Notes under the pieces: model-generated
Databases searched by the model: none
What the model was told of the DNA's origin: nothing
Seen by the model: only the letters and a program-made list of their open reading frames with translations
Assembly (NCBI RefSeq): GCF_024298865.1
Contig: NZ_CP101161.1
Coordinates: 1,447,227 to 1,511,226, forward strand
Direction: 5' to 3'
DNA: 64,000 nucleotides
Origin: Halorarius halobius
GTDB lineage: Archaea > Halobacteriota > Halobacteria > Halobacteriales > Haloarculaceae
Made by a program: the position numbers and the translations under genes
Shown: in pieces, positions 24,306 through 33,253 of the stretch
How positions within the stretch are numbered: position 1 is the stretch's first letter
Layout of the letters: every line of letters begins with the position of its first letter

Positions 24306-25433
24306 ATGACCCCAGACGTAGTCGAGACGTCCGGACAGGAGAACGCGATTCGTGCCCTCGACCGCATCGAGGACTACACGGTCGTCGACGCCGACGTCCA
24401 TGAGATATCCATCGACCTGACCCCGGTGCTGGAGTATCTCGACGAGCCGTACCGGAGCATGCTCGAACAGAGCATCACCACCGACGAGCCGCTGGCCCAG
24501 GGGCTCGGCGCCTCGTTCAACTTCGACCTCGACCCGACGCCCCACGGGCTCGGGCAGGACGTGAAGACCACCACCCCCGAGGGGCTGGCGGCGTTCATGG
24601 ACCGGTTCAACACCGACTACCTGCTCCTCCACGGCCACCAGCTCGGGTCGGCGGCCACCCAGCCCGACGAGGACTACTCCGCGGCGCTGTGTTCGGCCAC
24701 CAACGACTACATCCTCGACCACTTCCTCGACGAGCACGAGGGGTTCAAGAGCGGCATCCGCATCCCGTCGCGGAACGTCGACGCCGCGGTCGAGGAGATT
24801 CACCGCCTCGCCGACGAGGACGACATGGTCTCCATCCACCTCTCGCCGCCGAAACTCGAACATCTCGGCAACGACACCTACGACCCCGTCTACGAGGCCG
24901 CCTCCGAGGTGGGGATGCCCGTCGACTACCACATCGGCTACGTCGAGAGCCCGTGGACCGGCGCGTTCGGCGGCCACTCGCTACACAGCGCCGTCGAGCA
25001 CATGTCCGCCATCAGCCAGCAGATGATAGGGCTCGTCCCCGAGATGATATTCAACGGCGTCGTCGAGCGCTACCCCGACGTGGACCACATCTTCCTCGAG
25101 CAGGGCATCGCGTGGATTCCGTGGATGATGGGCCGGCTCGACAAGACCTACGAGCGGCGCAAGCACATGCTACCGGAGCTATCGAAGAAGCCCAGCGAAC
25201 AACTCCACGACAACTTCTGGTTCGGCACCCAGCCCATCGAGGACATGACGGTGACGCAGGCGAGCCTCTACCGCGTCCTCGAGATGATCGACGCCGAGGA
25301 CCTGCTGATGTACTCCAGCGACTTCCCCCACTTCGACTTCGACTACCCCACCGCGCTCACCATCCCCGAACTCTCCGAGGAAGCCGAGCGGAAGATCTTC
25401 GGCGAGAACGCGATGAAAGTGTACGACTTCTGA
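24306..25433 (+). CDS. Amidohydrolase family protein (amidohydrolase 2 / ACMSD-like)
   Basis: A 375-residue TIM-barrel amidohydrolase of the group that includes 2-amino-3-carboxymuconate semialdehyde decarboxylase. VVDADVHEISIDL near residue 31 is the first metal-site strand (D-x-H in place of H-x-H). VDYHIGYVESPW near residue 205 and FLEQGIAWIPWMMGRLD near 265 are later strands. MYSSDFPHFDFDYP near 340 carries the conserved aspartate. This places it with decarboxylating or hydrolysing enzymes of aromatic and heterocyclic breakdown. A second, more degenerate member is at 31098. Substrate unknown. Confidence 0.88.
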   Translation: MTPDVVETSGQENAIRALDRIEDYTVVDADVHEISIDLTPVLEYLDEPYRSMLEQSITTDEPLAQGLGASFNFDLDPTPHGLGQDVKTTTPEGLAAFMDRFNTDYLLLHGHQLGSAATQPDEDYSAALCSATNDYILDHFLDEHEGFKSGIRIPSRNVDAAVEEIHRLADEDDMVSIHLSPPKLEHLGNDTYDPVYEAASEVGMPVDYHIGYVESPWTGAFGGHSLHSAVEHMSAISQQMIGLVPEMIFNGVVERYPDVDHIFLEQGIAWIPWMMGRLDKTYERRKHMLPELSKKPSEQLHDNFWFGTQPIEDMTVTQASLYRVLEMIDAEDLLMYSSDFPHFDFDYPTALTIPELSEEAERKIFGENAMKVYDF

Positions 25434-25533
25434 CGCCGTCCTCCTTCTGTCCCGTGTTCTGCGCCGTTCCCGTTCCGTCCCCTGATAGCGCCCCACAAGC
25501 TATAACTCGCCCGACACCGACTGGACGGTCGCC

Positions 25534-26310
25534 ATGTCAGCACCGTTCGCGTACGCGGAGAGCGACGGAGTCGGTACCATCACGATGCAGAAGCCCCCGG
25601 CCAACGGGCTGTCGCTGGACTCGATGCGGGTGCTCAGCGACGCCCTCGACACCGTCCGGGACGAGGCGGTCCCGGTCGTCGTCGTCGAGAGCGACCTCGA
25701 CGGGATGTTCTCGGCCGGCGGCGACCTCTCCTGGTACGAGGAGGCCACTCCCGGGGAACTCGACGCGTTCGCCGAACTGCTCCACGAGAACCTCCGCCGG
25801 ATGGAGACGATGGGGACGCTGTTCCTCGCGGCCATCGACGGCCACGCGCTCGCCGGCGGGTTCGAACTGGCGCTCGGCTGTGATTTCCGGTTCGTCTCGC
25901 GGGGCGACTGGCGCATCGGCCTCACCGAGACGGACATCGGCGCCATCCCCGGCGGCGGCGGCACCCAGCGGCTCCCCCGCGAGGTGGGCCGGAGCCGCGC
26001 CCTGAAGATGATAGTCGACGCCGAACAGCTCTCGCCCGAGGAGGCGCTGGAGGCGGGGCTCGTCCAGGAGCTGTACGACCCCGACGAACTCGAGGCGGCG
26101 GTCCACGAGTACGCCCGCGAGTTGGCCGACGGTCCGACGCTGGCGTACGCCGCCGCGAAGGAGGCGGTCACCCGCGGCGCGGAGATGCACATCGACGACG
26201 GCCTCGCCTTCGAGCGGGCCCGCGAGAGCGAACTGGGCGAATCCGACGACTTCGAGGAGGGCGTGACCGCCTTCGCAGAGGGCCGGGAACCGGAGTTCGA
26301 GGGGCGGTGA
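25534..26310 (+). CDS. Enoyl-CoA hydratase/isomerase family protein
   Basis: A 258-residue crotonase-fold enzyme. Oxyanion-hole segments: DGMFSAGGDLSWYEE near residue 60 and DGHALAGGFELALGCDFRF near 108. The catalytic-glutamate region reads LTETDIGAIPGGGGTQRLPREVG near 130. The C-terminal helix EFEGR is standard. A TATA-like GCTATAACT (25499-25507) is about 30 bases before the ATG. The stop codon overlaps the start of the next gene (TGATG), so it is coupled to the Gfo/Idh oxidoreductase. Confidence 0.93.
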   Translation: MSAPFAYAESDGVGTITMQKPPANGLSLDSMRVLSDALDTVRDEAVPVVVVESDLDGMFSAGGDLSWYEEATPGELDAFAELLHENLRRMETMGTLFLAAIDGHALAGGFELALGCDFRFVSRGDWRIGLTETDIGAIPGGGGTQRLPREVGRSRALKMIVDAEQLSPEEALEAGLVQELYDPDELEAAVHEYARELADGPTLAYAAAKEAVTRGAEMHIDDGLAFERARESELGESDDFEEGVTAFAEGREPEFEGR

Positions 26311-27377
26311 TGGCGGTCGGCGACCGCCTGACCGACGACTCCCGCGACTGGGACACCGGCGCCGACGGCACCGTCAGGATGGCCGTCGTCGGGCTCGGGG
26401 GCTACGCCGTCAATCGGGCGCTTCCGGCGCTCTCGGCCGCGGACTACTGCGAACCGACGGTCGCGGTCAGCGGCTCGCCCGACACGGCCGCCGACGTCCG
26501 CGCGGAGTACGACCTCGACCGCGTCCTCGACTACGACGGCTACCACGACGGCGAAGCGACCGACGCCTACGACGCGGTGTACGTGGCGACGCCGCCCGCG
26601 CTCCACCTGGCGGCCGTCGAGACGGCCGCCCGCCTCGACAAGCACGTCTGCTGTGAGAAGCCGATGGCCGCGACAGTCGAGGGGGCAGAGCGGATGCGGG
26701 CGGCCTGCCGGGACGCCGGCGTCACGCTCGCGGTCGCCTACCGGATGCAGTTCGACCCCGTGGTCCGACGGGTCCGCGAACTCTGCCGCGAGGGGACGCT
26801 CGGCGAGGTGGTCCAGTTCCACGGCAGTATCTCCATCCGCCTCCGGACGGCGTGGGGCGGCGCGCTCGACACCTGGCGCACCGACCGCGACCTCGCGGGT
26901 GGCGGCGCGCTCCCCGACCTCGGCGTCTATCCGCTCAACACCGCCCGGTTCCTCCACGACGCGCCCGCCGACGCCGTCCAGGGGTCGACCACCACCACGG
27001 ACCCGGCGTTCGGCTCGGTCGACCAGCACGTCGCCTACACGCTCGGCTTCGCCGACGGCGCCACCGGCTCGTTCTCGGCGAGTTTCGACGCCGTCCCCGA
27101 GAGCCACTTCCAGGTGCTCGGCACGGAGGGGCGCGTCTTCGTCGACGGGGCGTTCGTCCCCCGCGGGCAACGTCGGGTCCGCGCCGACCTCGACGGCGAG
27201 CGCGTCGACCGCGAGGGGTCGGGCGTCGACGAAATCGAGGAGACGTTCGCCGCGTTCGGACACGCGGTACTGACCGGCCGGGAGACGGTCGCCACCGCCG
27301 ACGACGGTCTCGCCGACATGCGGGCGATGGCGGCGGTGTACGAGTCCGACGAGACGGGCGCTCGCGTCGGCCTGTGA
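26310..27377 (+). CDS. Gfo/Idh/MocA family oxidoreductase
   Basis: A 355-residue NAD(P)-dependent oxidoreductase. The N-terminal Rossmann domain starts near residue 20 with RMAVVGLGGYAVNRALPALS, and VYVATPPALHLAAVETAA plus KHVCCEKPMAAT (the EKP motif) follow near residues 90-120. The C-terminal alpha/beta domain has GGGALPDLGVYPLNTARFL, with the G-x3-D-x3-H/Y pattern where the usual histidine is tyrosine. The family oxidises or reduces sugars and other small molecules. It begins with GTG-ATG at 26307-26312; I use the ATG, which overlaps the upstream stop codon by one base. Its coupling to an enoyl-CoA hydratase is unusual for a sugar enzyme. Confidence 0.9.
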   Translation: MAVGDRLTDDSRDWDTGADGTVRMAVVGLGGYAVNRALPALSAADYCEPTVAVSGSPDTAADVRAEYDLDRVLDYDGYHDGEATDAYDAVYVATPPALHLAAVETAARLDKHVCCEKPMAATVEGAERMRAACRDAGVTLAVAYRMQFDPVVRRVRELCREGTLGEVVQFHGSISIRLRTAWGGALDTWRTDRDLAGGGALPDLGVYPLNTARFLHDAPADAVQGSTTTTDPAFGSVDQHVAYTLGFADGATGSFSASFDAVPESHFQVLGTEGRVFVDGAFVPRGQRRVRADLDGERVDREGSGVDEIEETFAAFGHAVLTGRETVATADDGLADMRAMAAVYESDETGARVGL

Positions 27378-27427
27378 CGTGCCAGCACACCCCAACGGCT
27401 AAGCGGCGCCCTCACGACTGACGCGTC

Positions 27428-27838
27428 ATGGACGTCATCGGTATCGACCGCGTCATGTTCGCCGGCCGCGACATCGAGGCGATGCGCGACCGGTTCGCCG
27501 ACCTGCTCGACATCGAGTTCGGACCGCCCGTGGAGTGGCACACCGGGATGCCGCTGTACTTCGCCGACCATCCGCGCATCGAGATACTCGGACCCGCGGA
27601 GATGGACGACGAAATCGCCCGTTACATCGACGAGCACGGCCAGGGACTGTACGGCGTCGCCTTCCGCGTCGCGGACATCGAGGCGGCGCTGTCCGAGTTG
27701 GCCGACCGCGGCGTCGAACCGCTGTTCGAAGACGAGATCGAGAACGTCCACGAGGCGGCGTTCCACCCGAAGGAGTTCGCCGGCGTCTACGTCGTCCTCG
27801 CGGAGCACCACCACCCCATCGGCGACCCCCGGTTCTAG
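27428..27838 (+). CDS. VOC family protein
   Basis: A 136-residue vicinal oxygen chelate protein with two beta-alpha-beta3 modules: DVIGIDRVMFAGRDIEAMRD at the start and GLYGVAFRVADIEAALSELA near residue 76. Metal-ligand candidates are His and Glu residues in these modules, including E-x-L in RIEILGP and the final VVLAEHHHP. The family includes methylmalonyl-CoA epimerase, ring-cleavage dioxygenases and glyoxalase. It is clearly paralogous to the protein at 40178 (shared GLYGxAFRVxD, HPKEFxGVY and EHHHP/EYHHP segments). The two lie at either end of the catabolic island. Its stop overlaps that of the convergent CoA ligase by four bases. Confidence 0.87.
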   Translation: MDVIGIDRVMFAGRDIEAMRDRFADLLDIEFGPPVEWHTGMPLYFADHPRIEILGPAEMDDEIARYIDEHGQGLYGVAFRVADIEAALSELADRGVEPLFEDEIENVHEAAFHPKEFAGVYVVLAEHHHPIGDPRF

Positions 27839-29481
27839 CGCTCGCGTAGCTCCTTGCGCTGTATCTTCCCGACCGCGTCCTTCGGCAGTTCCTCCAGGAA
27901 CGCCACCTCGCGGGGGTACTTGTACAGCGACATCGCATCCTTGGCGTACTCCTGGAGGTCGTCGACGAGACCGGCGCCGGGGTCGTGGCCGTCGTCGGGG
28001 ACGACGAACGCCTTCACGACCTCGCCCCGCTCGTCGTCCGGGGCGCCCACCACCGCCACCTCCGCGACTCCGGGGTACTCGGCGAGCACCTCCTCGACCT
28101 CGGTGGCGGCGATCTGCCGGCCGGCGGTGACTATCATGTTGTCCAGCCGGCTGACGAAGTAGAGATAGCCGTCGGCGTCGCGCCGCACCACGTCGTCGAG
28201 TAACGTCCAGCCGTCGTGGAGGTCTTCGGCCGTCTTCTCGGGCATCGCCGGATGCTCGTTGTTCCAGTAGCAGACGCCGCCAGGGCCGCGGACGGCCAGT
28301 TGGCCGTCCTCGCCGCGGCCCACCTCCCGCGAGGGGTCGGTGATGTCGACCACCTTCACCTCGTAGCCGTTGTACGGGCGGCCGATGGAGGTCTTGGGGG
28401 CGATCCGTTCCTTCTCGCGGTAGGCGCTGGCGACGCCCAGCGTCGCGGAGGTGCCGAACAGTTGGGCGGTCTCGACGCCCGCGGCGTCGACCCACCGGTC
28501 GAACGTCCCCTCGTCGATAGCTTCGCCCGCGAGGATGGTCAACTGCAGCGACGAGAGGTCGTACGAGGCCACGTCGGCCTCGTTCAGCATCATCCGCACG
28601 ATGGTCGGCGCGGCGCTGAACAGCGTCACCTCCCGCCGTTCGATGATTTCGAGCATCTCGACGGGGGAAGGGCGCTCGGCGAGCACCACCGTCGACCCGA
28701 ACGCGGGCGGGATGATGACCTTCCCGCCGTTGCCGTACGTGTGGCCCAGCGGCGGCGGACACAGCACCCGGTCGTCCGGGCCGAGCCCCTCGCCGTCGCC
28801 CCCCTCGATGAGCGCGAGGGCGTACTCCATCGCGTGAGTATGAAGACAGCCCTTCGGCTTGCCGGTCGTCCCGCCGGTGTAGTTGATGCCCGAGACGTCG
28901 AGCGGCCGCGTCGGGTGCGCGTCCTCGATTGGTGCGTGGTCGGCGATGAGGTCCTCGAAGGCGTGGTGGCCGTGTGTCTCCTCGCCCGCGACGACGAGTT
29001 CGGGCGACGCGTCGGCGCGGTCGACCGCCGCCTCCACCTCCGCGAACTCGTGGTCGGCGGTCACCAGCACCGACGCCTCCGTGTCGTCGAGGAAGTAGGC
29101 GATCTCGCGGGCCCGCTCCGGGAGCGTCGAGGAGACGTTCACGGCGCCGGCTTTCCAGAGGCCGTACTGGGTGACGAAGGCGTCGGCCGTCTCGCCGAAC
29201 CGCCACAGCACCCGGTCGCCCGGTTCGACACCGAGCGTCCGGAGGGCGGCGGCGAACCGGTCGGCCCGCTCGTTCACCGCCGCGTACGTCGTCGTCTCGC
29301 CGGTGTCGTGGTTCACGACCAGCGGCCGGTCACCCCAGCCGTGCTCCTCGACGGCCGCCTCGAGGATCGCCGCCGCCACGTTGAACCGGTCGGTGTTGTA
29401 CGCGAAGTCGACCCGCTCGTCGGCGAACACGTACGAGGGGCGCGCCGTCGGCACGAACCGGTCTGGCACGTTGTCGAACAT
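27835..29481 (-). CDS. Benzoate/2-aminobenzoate-type CoA ligase (AMP-binding protein)
   Basis: A 548-residue AMP-forming acid-CoA ligase. P-loop NYTGGTTGKPKGCLHTHAME near residue 190 (the GCLHTH form is typical of benzoate and anthranilate ligases); A5-like AQLFGTSATLG near 315; VGRGEDGQLAVRGPGGVCYWN; A8 region RLDNMIVTAGRQIAATEVEEVL near 440; C-terminal catalytic lysine in AVGKIQRKELRER. It is paralogous to the ligase at 33254: the N-termini MFDNVPDRFVP and MYENVPQRFLP and the C-termini match closely. This suggests that the island activates two related acids, or an acid and its downstream product. Minus-strand CCTAATAC at 29506-29513 is the probable promoter element. Confidence 0.9.
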   Translation of the reverse strand: MFDNVPDRFVPTARPSYVFADERVDFAYNTDRFNVAAAILEAAVEEHGWGDRPLVVNHDTGETTTYAAVNERADRFAAALRTLGVEPGDRVLWRFGETADAFVTQYGLWKAGAVNVSSTLPERAREIAYFLDDTEASVLVTADHEFAEVEAAVDRADASPELVVAGEETHGHHAFEDLIADHAPIEDAHPTRPLDVSGINYTGGTTGKPKGCLHTHAMEYALALIEGGDGEGLGPDDRVLCPPPLGHTYGNGGKVIIPPAFGSTVVLAERPSPVEMLEIIERREVTLFSAAPTIVRMMLNEADVASYDLSSLQLTILAGEAIDEGTFDRWVDAAGVETAQLFGTSATLGVASAYREKERIAPKTSIGRPYNGYEVKVVDITDPSREVGRGEDGQLAVRGPGGVCYWNNEHPAMPEKTAEDLHDGWTLLDDVVRRDADGYLYFVSRLDNMIVTAGRQIAATEVEEVLAEYPGVAEVAVVGAPDDERGEVVKAFVVPDDGHDPGAGLVDDLQEYAKDAMSLYKYPREVAFLEELPKDAVGKIQRKELRER

Positions 29482-29556
29482 CCGGAGAGACGTTGCGACA
29501 CCGACGTATTAGGGGTTCCCCAACCTGACTGCCTGCTGATGAGTCCGGCCGCGGGG

Positions 29557-30291
29557 TCACTGCACCCCGAGGTAGCTCTCCATCAGTTCGCGGTTCTCCC
29601 GGAGCTCCGCGGACGTGCCCTCGTACTCGATGTGGCCCGTCTCGATGACGTACACCCGGTCCGCGAGTTCGAGTGCGACCTGTGCGTTCTGCTCGACGAT
29701 GAGCATCGTGACGCCCTCGGCGTTGAGTCGGTCGACGATGTCGACCACGTCGTCGACGATCTGGGGCGCGAGCCCCTCGGTGGGCTCGTCGAGCATCAGC
29801 AGCGACATCTCGGGGCCGAGCAGAGCGCGGGCGATAGCGAGCATCTGCTGTTCGCCCCCGGAGAGCGTCCCGCCGAGTTGGTTGCGGCGCTCGTCGAGCC
29901 GGGGGAACCGGCGGTACACCTCCTCGAACTCCTCGTCGCCGGAGCCGGCGGCGACACGCAGGTTCTCCCGCACCGTCAGGTCGGGGAAGATGCGGCGTCC
30001 CTCCGGCACCCACGAGATGCCGCGGCGCCGCACCTCGTCGGGCGAGCGGCCGGCGATGTCCTCGCCGTGGAGCCGTACCGCCCCCGACTTCGGGGGCTGG
30101 ATGCCCATGATGGAGCGGAGCGTCGTCGTCTTGCCGGCGCCGTTGCGGCCCACCAGCGCGACGGACTCGCCGCGCTCGATGGACAGCGACACGTCGAACA
30201 GCGCGTGGCTCTTCCCGTAGAAGGTGTTCAGGTTCTCGACCTCCAGGATGGAGTCGGACCCCTCCTCGGTGGTCGCGGCGGCGTCGCTCAT
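29557..30291 (-). CDS. livF: Branched-chain amino acid-type ABC transporter ATP-binding protein LivF
   Basis: A 244-residue ABC ATPase: Walker A GRNGAGKTT near residue 45, signature LSGGEQQM near 143, Walker B LLMLDEPTEGLAP. The N-terminus has a 15-residue acidic lead (AATTEEGSDS) before LEVENLNTFYGKSHALFDV. It is the last gene of the operon amidohydrolase-livG-livF and overlaps livG by four bases (ATGA). With livG it should power the LivH/LivM permease encoded at 36694-38666. It is paralogous to the livF at 2512. Confidence 0.94.
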   Translation of the reverse strand: MSDAAATTEEGSDSILEVENLNTFYGKSHALFDVSLSIERGESVALVGRNGAGKTTTLRSIMGIQPPKSGAVRLHGEDIAGRSPDEVRRRGISWVPEGRRIFPDLTVRENLRVAAGSGDEEFEEVYRRFPRLDERRNQLGGTLSGGEQQMLAIARALLGPEMSLLMLDEPTEGLAPQIVDDVVDIVDRLNAEGVTMLIVEQNAQVALELADRVYVIETGHIEYEGTSAELRENRELMESYLGVQ

Positions 30292-31094
30292 CGGCGGTCC
30301 TCCCCCAGGTACGCCTCCTGGACGCGTTCGTCCGCGCTGATGTCTGCCGGCGACCCCATCGCCAGCAACGATCCGTGATGCATCACCGCGATGCGGTCCG
30401 AGATGTCGGTTATCATCTCCATGTTGTGCTCGATGATGACGATGGTGGTGTCGCGGTTCAGTTCGGTGATGAGGTCGACTGCCTCCCCCGTCTCGCCGGG
30501 GGACATGCCCGCGGTGGGCTCGTCCAGCAACAGCAGGTCGGGGTCGGCCGCGAGCGCGATGCCGACCTCGAGGTGGCGCTGTTGGCCGTGCGAGAGGCTC
30601 GCCGCCTGCTCGGTCGCCACCTCCGAGAGCCCGATGCGATCGAGGATGTCGTCGGCCTCCGCGAGGTGGTCCTCCTGCTGGGTGAAATGCGACAGCAGGT
30701 CCGACCGCCCGAACCCCGCGTGCTGGGCGTAGACGCCCAGCCGGACGTTCTCGCGGGCGCTCAGTTCGGGGAAGAAGTTCGTAATCTGGTACGAGCGGGC
30801 GATACCCCGCCCGACGATGTCGTGGGGCGCCAGCCCGTCGATGCGCTCGCCCCGGAACCTGACCTCGCCCTCCGAGGGCTCGTACTTGCCGGTCAGCGTG
30901 TTGAAAAGCGTCGTCTTCCCCGCACCGTTGGGGCCGATGACCGCCGTGATGTCGCCTTCCTCGATGGACAGCGAGAGGTCGTCGACGGCCGTCAAGGTGC
31001 CGAACCGCTTGGTGAGCCCTTCGGTCCGCAACAGCGGGTCGCTCACGCTCTCACTCGCTCCCGTGTCGTCCGTGTCCTGTGTGTGAGTCGCCAT
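30288..31094 (-). CDS. livG: Branched-chain amino acid-type ABC transporter ATP-binding protein LivG
   Basis: A 268-residue ABC ATPase: Walker A GPNGAGKTT near residue 55, signature LSHGQQRHLEV, Walker B LLLLDEPTAGMSP, and the LivG C-terminal extension ISADERVQEAYLGED. The first 20 residues (THTQDTDDTGASESVSDP) are an acidic, probably disordered tail. The ATG at 31094 lies three bases after the stop codon of the amidohydrolase at 31098, so an enzyme gene and the transport motor are co-transcribed. That is unusual and ties the transporter to a specific catabolic substrate rather than to amino acids. Confidence 0.94.
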   Translation of the reverse strand: MATHTQDTDDTGASESVSDPLLRTEGLTKRFGTLTAVDDLSLSIEEGDITAVIGPNGAGKTTLFNTLTGKYEPSEGEVRFRGERIDGLAPHDIVGRGIARSYQITNFFPELSARENVRLGVYAQHAGFGRSDLLSHFTQQEDHLAEADDILDRIGLSEVATEQAASLSHGQQRHLEVGIALAADPDLLLLDEPTAGMSPGETGEAVDLITELNRDTTIVIIEHNMEMITDISDRIAVMHHGSLLAMGSPADISADERVQEAYLGEDRR

Positions 31095-31097
31095 CGG

Positions 31098-32183
31098 TCA
31101 CATCCCGAACAGTGCGGCGGCGTTCCCGCCGCCGATGGCCTCGCGCCGCTGTTCGCCGTCGAACACCGACAGCGTCTCCGGCGTGTCGGCGTTCCAGTGG
31201 GGCCAGCCCGACGCGTACAGCAGGCGGTCCTCGCCCAGCATGTCGACCAGCCCGTTGGTGGTCGTCTCCGGCAACTCGCCCAGCGGATAGGTGGTGTACC
31301 AGCAGTTCTCGCGGGCGTACTCGTGGGGTTCACGCTCGAGTTGTTCGACCTCCTGTGGCGAGGAGGCGTCCTCGAGGTTCCGGTAGTAGCGGGTCGACCG
31401 CCACATGACGTGGTGCATCCAGCTGAACTCCTCGCCGGCCCAGACGACCTGCAGGTCGGGGAACTCGTCGAACAGGCCCTGGAACACCATCGTCAGGAAG
31501 TTCGTCATGTGGTTGTGGACGAGCATCGCGTCGTAGGAGGCGTACTTCTCGGGCATGCCCATCGCCGTCTGCCGGCGGATGGCGTTGCCGGAGGTGTGGA
31601 TCATCACCGGCATGCCGGCTTCGGCGGCGGCACCGAACAGCGGCCGGAGGTACTTGTGGCCCAGGGAGAGCTCCCGGTTGCCGTAGACGACGACGGCCAC
31701 CATGTCCGGGTCGTCGGCCCACCGCTGTATCTCCTCGGCGGCCCGCTCGGGGTCGCCCACCGAGACGAGCACGGCCCCCTTCAGCCGGTCGGATTCGGCG
31801 AGCCACCGCTGTTTCAGCAGGTCGTTGTACGCCGTCGCCAGCGACGCCGCGTAGTCGGGATTCGGGAGCGCCGGCAGGAACTTCATCTCGTGGCCACACA
31901 GCAGGGCCGCGTCGACGCCCTGGTCGGCGAGTTCGGCGTCGACGGCCGACGGCGACCGGTAGGTGTCGGAGTCGGTGTAGCCGCCGTCGGCTGTCGCGTC
32001 CGGGTGGTCCTCCCCCCAGTAGGCGTGTGCCCACGGGAGCGTCGGCATCAGCGTGCCCGAGACGGGGTCCTTGAGCGTCGATTTGATGCCCAGTCGACGC
32101 TGCCACCGGTCGGGAACCATCTCCTTCATCTCCTCCAAGTCCACCGTCCACTGATGGACACAGGCGTCGATGGTACGTGCCAT
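31098..32183 (-). CDS. Amidohydrolase family protein with atypical metal-site residues
   Basis: A 361-residue TIM-barrel amidohydrolase 2-type protein and the first gene of the operon with livG and livF. The N-terminal strand TIDACVHQWTVDL reads A-C-V-H where family members have H-x-H or D-x-H. The late strand that normally carries the catalytic aspartate (S/T-D-x-P-H) reads YASGWPHWNADTPE, with glycine for aspartate. The rest of the barrel is well preserved: VVVYGNRELSLGHKYLRPLF near 175, PVMIHTSGNAIRRQ near 200 and VVWAGEEFSWMHHVMW near 250. It may be inactive as a hydrolase, metal-independent, or specialised. The promoter candidate CATTATCA lies at 32206-32213 (minus). Confidence 0.83.
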   Translation of the reverse strand: MARTIDACVHQWTVDLEEMKEMVPDRWQRRLGIKSTLKDPVSGTLMPTLPWAHAYWGEDHPDATADGGYTDSDTYRSPSAVDAELADQGVDAALLCGHEMKFLPALPNPDYAASLATAYNDLLKQRWLAESDRLKGAVLVSVGDPERAAEEIQRWADDPDMVAVVVYGNRELSLGHKYLRPLFGAAAEAGMPVMIHTSGNAIRRQTAMGMPEKYASYDAMLVHNHMTNFLTMVFQGLFDEFPDLQVVWAGEEFSWMHHVMWRSTRYYRNLEDASSPQEVEQLEREPHEYARENCWYTTYPLGELPETTTNGLVDMLGEDRLLYASGWPHWNADTPETLSVFDGEQRREAIGGGNAAALFGM

Positions 32184-32323
32184 ACGCTGGCATTCGCGGG
32201 CACGGTGATAATGATTTCGGGGGAACCGTCACCCGAGAGGCGGCCACACCTGGCGGCGCCAGTCAACGGGGGGTCCCCCCGCGTCTGGAACGCCGGTACG
32301 CCTGTAACAGAACCGCGGGCCGC

Positions 32324-33244
32324 TCACAGCGCCGGCAGTATCTCGTCGCCGAACCGCTCGAGCTGTTCGAGTTGGGCCTCGAGGTCCTGGACCATCGGCG
32401 TGACGCCGAACCGGGTGACGCCCGCGTCGACGTACGCCTCGAGGTCGGCCGCGATGGAGGCGGGCTCGCCGACGGTGAGGCGGCTCTCGTCGGGGCCGTC
32501 CGAGCCGACGTGGACGCCACGCGACACCATCAGCTCCGGGTCGCCCTCGCGGTCGTAGTCGGCCCACGCCCGCCCGATGCGCTCGCCCGCCTCCGCGACC
32601 GCCTCGGGTGAGTCCCAGAAGATGGTCCAGCCGTCGCCGTACTCGGCGACGCGGCGGAACGCCGCGCCGGACTTCCCGCCCACGAGCACCGGCGGCGGCT
32701 CACCGTCCTCGGGGACGGGGTAGAAGCCCGTCTCCTGAAACGAGTGGTGCGGCCCGTCGAAGGCGAGTTCGCCCTCCGCGCAGACCCGTTCGAGCAACTC
32801 GAGGAACTCGTCGGTGCGGGACCCACGCTCCTCGAACGGCACGTCGAGCACTTCGAACTCGGTGCGGAGCCAGCCGGGGGCGAGCCCGAAGGTGAACTGG
32901 CCGTCGGTGAGCGCATCGAGCGTCAGCGCCTGCTTGGCGAGCACCACCGGGTGGCGGTAGGGGACGATGCAGGCGTTGGTGCCGACCGCAAGGTCCGTGA
33001 CGCCGGCGACGAACGAGAGTGCCTCGAACGCGTCGAAGACGGGCATCGACACGTCGAACCACGACTCGCCCGTCGGCGAGAACGGGTACTCGTCGGGGAT
33101 GTCCGCCGGGAAGGTGACGTGGTCGCCGACCCAGACGGCGTCGAAGCCGGCCGCCTCGGCCGTCTCCGCGTAGCGGCGGAACGCCTCCGGCCCCGCGGTG
33201 TCGCCGAACGTCGGGAGGATGGCGCCGACCTCGAGGTCGGTCAC
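32324..33244 (-). CDS. LLM class F420/flavin-dependent oxidoreductase
   Basis: A 306-residue luciferase-like oxidoreductase of the TIGR03619-like subgroup. Segments: LEVGAILPTFGDTAGPEAFRR, FDAVWVGDHVTFPADIPDE near residue 33, DLAVGTNACIVPYRHPVVLA near 80, GQFTFGLAPGWLRTEFEVL near 112 and PPPVLVGGKSGAAFRRVAEYG near 177. Its ATG is nine bases after the stop of the CoA ligase at 33254, so it is the second gene of a two-gene operon. It could reduce or oxygenate the CoA-activated compound, using F420H2 or FMNH2; a flavin reductase is encoded at 40647. It is related to the LLM protein at 23374. Confidence 0.9.
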   Translation of the reverse strand: MTDLEVGAILPTFGDTAGPEAFRRYAETAEAAGFDAVWVGDHVTFPADIPDEYPFSPTGESWFDVSMPVFDAFEALSFVAGVTDLAVGTNACIVPYRHPVVLAKQALTLDALTDGQFTFGLAPGWLRTEFEVLDVPFEERGSRTDEFLELLERVCAEGELAFDGPHHSFQETGFYPVPEDGEPPPVLVGGKSGAAFRRVAEYGDGWTIFWDSPEAVAEAGERIGRAWADYDREGDPELMVSRGVHVGSDGPDESRLTVGEPASIAADLEAYVDAGVTRFGVTPMVQDLEAQLEQLERFGDEILPAL

Positions 33245-33253
33245 GCTACCACC

